In this document: piece after piece, positions 5,266 through 10,596 of the stretch
Numbering within the stretch: the first letter of the stretch is position 1
Layout of the letters: every line of letters starts with the position of its first letter
DNA from: Acidobacteriota bacterium
Lineage (GTDB): Bacteria; Acidobacteriota; Terriglobia; UBA7540
Assembly (NCBI GenBank): GCA_003165615.1
Contig: PLWR01000202.1
Location: 1 to 10,596, forward strand
DNA length: 10,596 bases
Direction: 5' to 3'
The notes under the pieces: model-generated
Database searches by the model: none
Told to the model about the DNA's origin: nothing
The model's input: the letters and a program-made list of their open reading frames with translations, nothing else
Program-made: the position numbers and the translations under genes

Positions 5266-6654
5266 ATGACCCAACCTAAACACGCCAAACCATCCCTGCT
5301 GATCCGCGACATCCACACGGTGATTACGATGGATGCGCACGACACCGTTCTGCGCGGCGGATTCATCTACGCCGAGGGCGGAGAAATTAAACAGATTGGA
5401 ACACGGCCACCCGAACGATTGCGCGCCGACCGCACCATCAGCGCTCGTTATGCGGTGGCGCTTCCGGGATTAATTAACACCCACCACCATCTCTGCCAAA
5501 CGCTGACGCGCGCTTGCGCGGCCGCCGCCGACTTGGAACTCTTCGACTGGCTTCGCACGCTTTATCCTGTATGGGCGCGCCTGGATGAGGAATCGATGCA
5601 CGTGGCCGCACTGGTGGGCATGGCGGAGTTGCTGCTGTCCGGATGCACCACCACGACTGACCATCACTATCTCTTCCCGCGCGACCAGACCAAACTGATC
5701 GACGCGGAAATTGCCGCCGCGCGAAGAATCGGCATGCGCTTTCATCCCACACGGGGAAGCATGAGTGTGGGCCAAAGCAAAGGAGGCCTGCCGCCGGATT
5801 CCGTGGTGCAGAGCGAAGACGAAATTCTGGAGGATTGCGAGCGGGTGATTCGCAAATATCACAATCCCGCGCCGGGTTCCATGCTGCGGATCGGGTTGGC
5901 GCCCTGCTCGCCGTTCTCCGTGTCGGAAGAACTGATGCGCCAAACCGCCGCGATGGCCAAGCGCCACAACGTGCGGATGCACACCCATCTCGCGGAGACC
6001 CGGGACGAGCAGGACTATTGCCTGAAACATTTTGGCAAGCGCCCCCTGGATTTTATGGCGGATGTGGGCTGGCTGGCCGAAACCACCTGGGTCGCGCACG
6101 GGATCCATTTCAATTCCCGGGAGGTCAAACGGCTGGGCCGCGCGCGCGTGGGGATCGCGCACTGCCCCAGTTCGAACATGCGACTCGGTTCCGGCATCGC
6201 TCCGGCTCTGGCACTCGGCCGCGCCGGTTCGCCAGTGGGCCTGGGTGTCGACGGCAGCGCCTCCAATGACAGTTCCCACATGCTGGCGGAAGCGCGCCAG
6301 GCTTTGTTGCTCAATCGCCTTGCGCACGGCGCCTCGGCCCTCAAGGCAATTGAGGCGCTGCGGATGGCGACGGCGGGAGGCGCTGAATGTCTCGGTCGCG
6401 ATGAAATTGGAAGTCTCGTTGCGGGCAAACGAGCGGATATCGCACTGTTCGATCTTCGCGACGTGGGTTACAGCGGGGCTGAAGATGTGGCGGCGGCTCT
6501 GGTGCTGTGCGCTCCTGCCCGAGTGGAAACCCTGATCGTGGAAGGGCGAGTGGTGGTGGAGAACCGCGAGATCAGAACCGTCGCACTTGACCCCATACTG
6601 GCTCGTCATCGCCGTTTTGCCGCCAAAATGGTTGGAAGCCCCCGACTGCTTTGA
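5266..6654 (+). CDS. Amidohydrolase, 8-oxoguanine deaminase / SsnA-AtzB-like
   Basis: A cytoplasmic metal-dependent hydrolase that removes an amino group from a purine- or triazine-like ring. The closest recognised family is bacterial 8-oxoguanine deaminase (8-oxoguanine to urate), once annotated hydroxydechloroatrazine ethylaminohydrolase. In 462 residues the barrel motifs are complete: NTHHHLCQTLTRA (71-83; H73 and H75 metal ligands), TTTTDHHYLFP (128-138), MHTHLAE (238-244; H241 ligand, E244 proton shuttle), WVAHGI (275-280; H278), CPSSNMRLGSGIAP (300-313) and GVDGSASND (327-335; D329). The SSNMRLGSGIAP and SASND strings set this branch apart from guanine deaminase GuaD and from TrzN/SAH deaminase. 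ATG 5266 lacks a clear Shine-Dalgarno, but LLIRDIHTVITMD (11-23) is the conserved first strand, so the start cannot lie much later. The xanthine dehydrogenase genes follow, supporting a purine-base role. Confidence 0.85.
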   Translation: MTQPKHAKPSLLIRDIHTVITMDAHDTVLRGGFIYAEGGEIKQIGTRPPERLRADRTISARYAVALPGLINTHHHLCQTLTRACAAAADLELFDWLRTLYPVWARLDEESMHVAALVGMAELLLSGCTTTTDHHYLFPRDQTKLIDAEIAAARRIGMRFHPTRGSMSVGQSKGGLPPDSVVQSEDEILEDCERVIRKYHNPAPGSMLRIGLAPCSPFSVSEELMRQTAAMAKRHNVRMHTHLAETRDEQDYCLKHFGKRPLDFMADVGWLAETTWVAHGIHFNSREVKRLGRARVGIAHCPSSNMRLGSGIAPALALGRAGSPVGLGVDGSASNDSSHMLAEARQALLLNRLAHGASALKAIEALRMATAGGAECLGRDEIGSLVAGKRADIALFDLRDVGYSGAEDVAAALVLCAPARVETLIVEGRVVVENREIRTVALDPILARHRRFAAKMVGSPRLL

Positions 6655-6660
6655 TATACT
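6632..6660 (+). promoter_or_regulatory. Promoter candidate for the xanthine dehydrogenase operon
   Basis: TTGGAA (6632-6637, 4 of 6), exactly 17 bases, then TATACT (6655-6660, 5 of 6). The -10 begins immediately after the amidohydrolase stop codon (6652-6654), so the promoter is embedded in the end of that gene. A transcript starting near 6667 would carry about 108 bases of leader, most of it the perfect inverted repeat at 6693-6771. Confidence 0.45.
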
Positions 6661-6686
6661 TCGCGCCACTAATGTTCGAGACCCCT

Positions 6687-6771
6687 CGAAACTCGAAGCT
6701 CGAAAATCGAAACTCGAAAGCCGCGGTGAGTTTCCAGTTTCGATTTTCGAGTTTCGATTTTCGAGCTTCGA
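6687..6771. repeat. Perfect 27-bp heptad-unit inverted repeat in the xdh leader (repeat copy 2)
   Basis: 6693-6719 and 6745-6771 are exact reverse complements over 27 bases with a 25-base loop. Right side in 7-base units: TGAGTTT (6727), CCAGTTT (6734), CGATTTT (6741), CGAGTTT (6748), CGATTTT (6755), CGAGCTT (6762). Left side: AAACTCG (6689), AAGCTCG (6696), AAAATCG (6703), AAACTCG (6710). The right arm ends 3 bases before the ATG of the FAD subunit, so the stem occupies the place of a ribosome binding site. Confidence 0.9.
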
Positions 6772-6774
6772 CCC

Positions 6775-7656
6775 ATGTTTGACCACATCGAGTGTTTCTA
6801 CAGACCTACGACTATTCGCGAAGCGTTGCTGTTGCTCCGCAAGGTGGGGAAGCACGGCCGGATTGTGGCCGGGGCGACAGACATTGTCACGCAGGCCGAC
6901 CGGTCAGTTCGCTTCCTCGTTGACATCACTCGGCTGGGACTGAATTACGTCCGGGGAAATAACCGGGGGTGTTCGATCGGGGCCACAACAACGATGGCCG
7001 CGCTCGAGCATTCGACGGTAATTCGCGCGTTGGCCGACGGCATTCTGGCCAAGGCTGCTTCCACCTGCGGTTCGATTCAAAACCGCAATATGGCGACCGT
7101 GGGAGGCAACCTGGCAAACGGCTCTCCCGCTGCCGATACGGCTGTGGTGCTGATGGCGCTTGACGCACAGGTCGTGGTGGCCGGTTCGCGGCGCAAGCGC
7201 AAAATTGCTTTGACCGAATTCTACTTTGCCCCGCACCAGACCGTCTTAAACGGCGAATTGCTGGAGGAGATCATTATCCCCGCGTTGCCCGGCGGCGGAC
7301 GCTTGGGTTGGTCATTTCAAAAGCTCGGACGCACGGAGACGGATATTTCCCTGGTGAACGTGGCGGCGGGGTTGCAGGCGGAGGCCAGGGGCCGGATCAA
7401 GTGGGCACGCCTCGCTCTGGGAGCGGTGGGACCGACTCCGTTGCGGGCGCGTAAGGCGGAGGAATTGCTGCTCGGGAATACCTTGAGCGAAGACCTGCTG
7501 GCGCGCGTGGGTGAGGCGGTAATGAAAGAGGTCAGCCCCATCAGCGACAGCCGCGCCTCCGCCGAGTACCGCCGCGAGATGAGCGCGGTGCTGACGCGGC
7601 GAGCTCTGCGCGAGTGCGCCGCCCAGGCCGGCGTTTCAGTTGGGAGTGGAGCGTAG
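6775..7656 (+). CDS. Xanthine dehydrogenase-type hydroxylase, FAD-binding (medium) subunit
   Basis: This subunit carries FAD and passes electrons from the iron-sulfur subunit to NAD+ or another acceptor. The 293 residues fit the CoxM/XdhB-type family. Motifs: N-terminal MFDHIECFYRPTTIREAL (1-18); first FAD loop IVAGATDIV (30-38; VAGGTDL is usual, so one Gly is Ala); second FAD loop NMATVGGNLANGSPAADTA (105-123); and the C-terminal domain with PISDSRASAEYRR (255-267). Gene order FAD, 2Fe-2S, molybdenum is that of cox/xdh operons. ATG 6775 gives the conserved N-terminus, but the stretch upstream is a hairpin arm with no Shine-Dalgarno. The stop codon lies inside a perfect 28-base palindrome. 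The subunit family alone does not fix the substrate; the purine assignment comes from the neighbours. Confidence 0.92.
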   Translation: MFDHIECFYRPTTIREALLLLRKVGKHGRIVAGATDIVTQADRSVRFLVDITRLGLNYVRGNNRGCSIGATTTMAALEHSTVIRALADGILAKAASTCGSIQNRNMATVGGNLANGSPAADTAVVLMALDAQVVVAGSRRKRKIALTEFYFAPHQTVLNGELLEEIIIPALPGGGRLGWSFQKLGRTETDISLVNVAAGLQAEARGRIKWARLALGAVGPTPLRARKAEELLLGNTLSEDLLARVGEAVMKEVSPISDSRASAEYRREMSAVLTRRALRECAAQAGVSVGSGA

Positions 7657-7680
7657 GGGCGGTTCGCGAACCGCCCCTAC
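7653..7680. repeat. Perfect 28-bp palindrome at the FAD/2Fe-2S gene junction
   Basis: GTAGGGGCGGTTCG (7653-7666) is followed at once by its exact reverse complement CGAACCGCCCCTAC (7667-7680). It contains the stop codon of the FAD subunit (7654-7656) and ends 10 bases before ATG 7691 of the 2Fe-2S subunit. The RNA would form a very stable GC-rich hairpin between the two cistrons. This looks like an inserted REP-type palindrome and not a terminator, since no T-run follows and the operon continues. Confidence 0.85.
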
Positions 7681-7690
7681 TGGATATCAA

Positions 7691-8221
7691 ATGCAGCTAC
7701 TGTTGAAGGTGAACGGCGTACGGAAGCAGTGGACTATCGCGCCCGGTGACCTCCTGCTGGACGTATTGCGCCGCGAGGGTTATTTCGGTGTGAAGCGGGG
7801 TTGTGAATCAGGTGAGTGCGGCGCCTGCACCGTTCTGGTAAATGGAAAGCCCATTAATTCCTGCCTGATGTTCGCCGCGCAGGCGGAGGGGTGCGAGATC
7901 CTGACCATTGAAGGCATTGAGCAGAACGGAAAATTGGATCCCATCCAGGAAGCTTTCTTGGAACATGGCGCCGTGCAATGCGGGTTTTGCACGCCCGGGA
8001 TGATTCTGAGCGCGAAAGCGTTGCTGGCGGAACACCCCGACCCTACGGAAGCGGATGTGCGTGAAGCGCTGGCCGGAAATTTTTGCCGTTGTACGGGCTA
8101 CCTCAAGCCGGTGGAGGCGGTGCTGGCGGCGGCGCGGGTATACCGCCAAAAAGGCCAAAAGACGAAACTCGAAAAGCGAAAAGCGAAAATCAAAAAGCGG
8201 AAATCGAAGGTTGACGATTAG
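7691..8221 (+). CDS. Xanthine dehydrogenase-type hydroxylase, 2Fe-2S (small) subunit
   Basis: Electron-transfer subunit carrying two 2Fe-2S clusters between the molybdenum centre and FAD. From ATG 7691 the protein has 176 residues. The ferredoxin-like N-terminal domain has CESGECGAC and a fourth Cys (C38, C43, C46, C58). The helical C-terminal domain has CGFC (C97, C100) and CRC (C132, C134) with GNFCRCTGY (129-137). All eight ligands are present. An upstream TTG at 7640 would add 17 residues read through the palindrome and is not family-like, so ATG 7691 is preferred; the ribosome binding site (GGAT, 7682-7685) is weak. Residues 157-173 form an unusual Lys/Arg-rich tail that is the translation of a 7-base repeat (8165-8206), beyond the normal end near residue 150-155. 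Confidence 0.94.
   Translation: MQLLLKVNGVRKQWTIAPGDLLLDVLRREGYFGVKRGCESGECGACTVLVNGKPINSCLMFAAQAEGCEILTIEGIEQNGKLDPIQEAFLEHGAVQCGFCTPGMILSAKALLAEHPDPTEADVREALAGNFCRCTGYLKPVEAVLAAARVYRQKGQKTKLEKRKAKIKKRKSKVDD
8165..8206. repeat. Heptad-unit run inside the 2Fe-2S subunit 3' end (repeat copy 3, left arm)
   Basis: Six consecutive 7-base units: AAACTCG, AAAAGCG, AAAAGCG, AAAATCA, AAAAGCG, GAAATCG. They are the A-strand form of the unit seen at 751-771 and 6689-6716. Because 7 is not a multiple of 3, the coding frame shifts through the unit every three copies and yields a Lys/Arg-rich peptide. The matching T-strand run is at 8320-8354. Confidence 0.75.
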
Positions 8222-8254
8222 CTTGCAAGTTTTAGTACTAGGTCAATTCGAAGA

Positions 8255-8292
8255 GGCGGCTTTACGCCGCCATTTGGCGAGGTAAACTCGCC
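8255..8292. repeat. Twin hairpins between the 2Fe-2S and molybdenum subunit genes
   Basis: Two adjacent perfect stem-loops: GGCGGC-TTTAC-GCCGCC (8255-8271) and GGCGAG-GTAAA-CTCGCC (8276-8292), separated by 4 bases. They lie in the 148-base gap of an otherwise tight operon, between the two arms of the heptad repeat. Neither is followed by a T-run. They look like a REP-type paired palindrome. Confidence 0.75.
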
Positions 8293-8319
8293 GCTACGAT
8301 ATCAAATCGACCCAATACT

Positions 8320-8354
8320 CGAGTTTCGAATTTCCAGTTTCGAGTTTCCAGTTT
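8320..8354. repeat. Heptad-unit run before the molybdenum subunit gene (repeat copy 3, right arm)
   Basis: Five 7-base units: CGAGTTT, CGAATTT, CCAGTTT, CGAGTTT, CCAGTTT. The 23 bases from 8320 to 8342 are identical to 788-810, more than 7 kb away, which shows a dispersed repeat and not chance composition. The run ends 15 bases before ATG 8370. Confidence 0.85.
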
Positions 8355-8369
8355 CGCTCTTGTAAAACC

Positions 8370-10596
8370 ATGAGTTCCAAACACACCATCGTCGGAAAGA
8401 ATCTTCAAAAGGTGGACGGGTTCAAGCTCGTCACCGGCCGCCCGGCGTTCACCGACGATATCCACCTTCCCGGAATGCTTTACGGCAAGATTCTTCCCAG
8501 CCCGCACGCACACGCCCTCATTAAGCGGATTGACATAAGCAAAGCCAAAGCGCTTCCGGGCGTGCATGCCGTCCTGACCTACAAGGACGTTCCCCGCGTG
8601 CCCCACACCACCGCCGGTCAAAGCTGGCCGGAGCCTTCGCCTTACGACACCTATCTGCTCGACTCAAAGATGCGCTTTGTGGGTGATCGCGTGGCAGCCG
8701 TGGCGGCGGAGAGCCGCGCCATTGCGGAAGAGGCGCTGCGGCTCATTGAAGTCGAGTATGAAGTTCTGCCTGCCATCCTGGAAATCGAGCAGGCCATGGC
8801 CGAAGGCGCGCCGGTGATTCATGATGAGCCGGATTCCAGGGGCATCCACGACGCCCAGCACAATCTTGCCGGATATATTTTGAAAGAAATCGGCAACGTG
8901 GAAGACGGATTCCGCGAGTCCGATTTGGTGATCGAGCGCGAATTCCGCACCCAACGCCAGCAGCATTGCCCGCTCGAGCCGCATGTAACCATCAGTTGGC
9001 TGGACTCCGACGACCGCCTGGTGATTCGCACCAGCACGCAGGTGCCTTTTCACGCTCGCCGCCAGGTGGCGATGATTCTTCAGATCCCCGTGCAACGGGT
9101 GCATGTGATCAAGCCCCGTATTGGGGGCGGCTTCGGCGGCAAGCAGGAAATGCTGCTGGAAGATATTTGCGGAGCGCTCGCCCTGGCCACGCGCCGGCCG
9201 GTGAAAATCGAATACACGCGCGAAGAAGAGTTCTACATGGCGCGCAGCCGGCACCCGCAAATTCTAAACATCAAGATGGGGGTGAAGCGCGACGGAACGC
9301 TGATGGCCAACAAGATGACCGTCCTCGCCACCACCGGCGCGTATGGCAGCCACGCCAACACCGTTCAGGGGAATACCGGGAGCAAGGTTCTCCCGATTTA
9401 TCGCACGGCCAACATGCGGTTTGAGTGCCACGTCGTTTACACCAACACTCCGGTGGCGGGCGCGTTCCGCGGGTATGGTTGCCCCCAGGGTTACTTCGCG
9501 CAGGAATCGGTGATGGACGAGATTGCGTACACGTTGGGGATGGACCCGGTCGAACTTCGCAAGAAAAACATGATCCGGCTCGGCGATATTGACGAACTCT
9601 CGGCGCAACTGGGCGAGGGACGCAAAGGCCTGCCGCGTCACATCAGAAGCTGTGGCTTGCCGGAATGCCTGGAACGCGGCGCGGCGGCGATTGATTGGGT
9701 GCGGAAGCGTGAAACCTTGCCGGAAAAGACCGGCCACTTGCGGCGCGGCGTGGGCGTCGCTTGCTCGATGCAAGGCAGCGGCATTGCCGGCGTGGATTGG
9801 GCCGCGGCCTTGCTGAAGCTCAATGAAGACGGCTCCTTCAATCTGCAAGTGGGCGCCGCCGACCTGGGGACGGGGGCGGACACGGTCCTGGGGCAAATCG
9901 CGGCGGAAACGTTGGGCGTCACCCTGGACAAGATGATTGTCTGCTCCGGCGACACGGACTTCACACCCTTTGACGTCGGCGCCTATGCTTCCAGCACCAC
10001 CATCATTTCCGGCGGCGCGGTGAAGAAGGCGTCAGAGAAGGTGCGCGATCACCTGCTGCGACTCGCTTCCAAAATGCTGGATGTCCCGGTTGATAACCTG
10101 GTTTGCCGTGACAATCAGGTGGTGACCAGGTGCCCATGCGAGAAGTCCGTGAGCATGGAGGATTTGGCTCACTACGCGATGTACAAGGAAAAAGTGCAGG
10201 TAATGGAAAACGCCTCGCACTGGAATACCGACAGCCCGCCGCCCTTCTGCGCACAGTTCGCGGAAGTGGAAGTGGATACGGAAACCGGCCACATTCGCGT
10301 GCTGCACCTGGTAACCGCGGTGGACCTCGGCGTGCCCATCAATCCCATGCAGGCCGAGGGGCAGAGCGAAGGCGCCTCGGCCCAAGGCCTGGGGTATGGG
10401 CTGACGGAAGAGATGGTGCTGGACGCCACCGGCCGCGTGATCAATCCTTCCTTCCTCGACTACAAAATGCTGGGGTCGAAAGACATGCCCAAGCTCACGA
10501 CGATTCTAGTGGAGACCGATGAGCCCTTGGGGCCTTACGGAGCCAAGTCAGTCTCCGAGATCCCCATCAATGCCCCGGCGCCGGCAGTGGCCAACG
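8370..10596 (+). CDS. Xanthine dehydrogenase-type hydroxylase, molybdopterin-binding (large) subunit (3' partial)
   Basis: Catalytic subunit that hydroxylates a purine such as hypoxanthine or xanthine at a molybdenum-cytosine or molybdopterin cofactor. The frame is open for 742 codons to the window edge with no stop; family length suggests only about 25-40 residues are missing. The hammerhead domain (about 18-125: VTGRPAFTDDI...GVHAVLT...VGDRVAAVAAES) precedes the molybdenum domains. Motifs: GGGFGGK (252-258), AFRGYG (365-370), DLGTGADT (498-505), DTDFTPFDVGAYASSTT (528-544) and YGAKSVSEIP, with E730 at the place of the base-catalytic Glu. The AYxCSFR loop of CO dehydrogenase is absent. ATG 8370 (MSSKHTIVGKN) fits the family start, but there is no good Shine-Dalgarno. 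Purine substrate is inferred from neighbours; other heteroaromatic substrates are possible. Confidence 0.93.
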   Translation, partial: MSSKHTIVGKNLQKVDGFKLVTGRPAFTDDIHLPGMLYGKILPSPHAHALIKRIDISKAKALPGVHAVLTYKDVPRVPHTTAGQSWPEPSPYDTYLLDSKMRFVGDRVAAVAAESRAIAEEALRLIEVEYEVLPAILEIEQAMAEGAPVIHDEPDSRGIHDAQHNLAGYILKEIGNVEDGFRESDLVIEREFRTQRQQHCPLEPHVTISWLDSDDRLVIRTSTQVPFHARRQVAMILQIPVQRVHVIKPRIGGGFGGKQEMLLEDICGALALATRRPVKIEYTREEEFYMARSRHPQILNIKMGVKRDGTLMANKMTVLATTGAYGSHANTVQGNTGSKVLPIYRTANMRFECHVVYTNTPVAGAFRGYGCPQGYFAQESVMDEIAYTLGMDPVELRKKNMIRLGDIDELSAQLGEGRKGLPRHIRSCGLPECLERGAAAIDWVRKRETLPEKTGHLRRGVGVACSMQGSGIAGVDWAAALLKLNEDGSFNLQVGAADLGTGADTVLGQIAAETLGVTLDKMIVCSGDTDFTPFDVGAYASSTTIISGGAVKKASEKVRDHLLRLASKMLDVPVDNLVCRDNQVVTRCPCEKSVSMEDLAHYAMYKEKVQVMENASHWNTDSPPPFCAQFAEVEVDTETGHIRVLHLVTAVDLGVPINPMQAEGQSEGASAQGLGYGLTEEMVLDATGRVINPSFLDYKMLGSKDMPKLTTILVETDEPLGPYGAKSVSEIPINAPAPAVAN

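Noticed and set aside
5470..6855. Long open frame on the minus strand (461 codons) opposite the amidohydrolase gene
   Set aside because: It lies antisense to a gene with full family motifs, its translation is rich in His, Arg and Gly with no recognisable domain, and it runs into the heptad repeat. It is a by-product of high GC at third codon positions.
7640..7690. Upstream TTG start for the 2Fe-2S subunit
   Set aside because: It would encode 17 residues through the palindrome, unlike any family N-terminus; ATG 7691 gives the conserved start.
8370..10596. Carbon monoxide dehydrogenase large subunit (CoxL)
   Set aside because: The AYxCSFR active-site loop is missing; the equivalent place reads AGAFRGYG, as in xanthine dehydrogenase-type enzymes, and the context is purine metabolism.

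Overview
The window (about 58-60% G+C by eye) comes from a bacterial chromosome. It carries an import, salvage and oxidation set for nucleosides and purines, with one threonine-synthase-like gene in the middle. Long palindromic intergenic repeats, runs of a 7-base unit and a 'TCATCCTGAGCGAAGCGAAG'-type fold-back are of a kind I associate with Acidobacteriota-like soil or sediment genomes. That taxonomic guess is weak. No phage, plasmid, IS transposase, CRISPR, tRNA or rRNA signal is visible.

Layout. 1-740 (+): C-terminal half of a concentrative nucleoside transporter (NupC/CNT). 849-1721 (+): purine nucleoside phosphorylase. 1718-2107 (+): cytidine deaminase, ATGA-overlapped with the previous gene. 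2229-3326 (-): adenosine deaminase, convergent to cytidine deaminase. 3327-3610: divergent control region with a strong operator-like dyad over the adenosine deaminase -10 box. 3611-4855 (+): zinc-ribbon threonine-synthase-like PLP enzyme. 4856-5265: non-coding, mostly a nested 264-bp fold-back repeat. 5266-6654 (+): amidohydrolase of the 8-oxoguanine deaminase / SsnA-AtzB-like branch. 6775-7656, 7691-8221 and 8370 to the window end (+): FAD, 2Fe-2S and molybdopterin subunits of a xanthine-dehydrogenase-type hydroxylase. The molybdenum subunit runs off the right edge.

How the genes fit together (inference from families): NupC imports nucleosides. Add and Cdd deaminate adenosine and cytidine to inosine and uridine. 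The phosphorylase releases hypoxanthine or guanine plus ribose-1-phosphate. The amidohydrolase can remove the amino group from an (8-oxo)guanine-type base. The molybdenum hydroxylase oxidises hypoxanthine/xanthine. All branches converge on xanthine and urate.

The least ordinary content is non-coding. (i) A 7-base-period repeat occurs as inverted pairs at three places; one arm is translated as the basic tail of the 2Fe-2S subunit, and another forms a perfect 27-bp inverted repeat ending 3 nt before the FAD-subunit start codon. (ii) A different palindrome sits at each xdh gene junction. (iii) The adenosine deaminase leader has a dyad around the -10 box and a second hairpin that covers part of the Shine-Dalgarno. 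The threonine-synthase-like enzyme, with a non-standard PLP-lysine motif in a purine locus, is the gene whose function is least certain.
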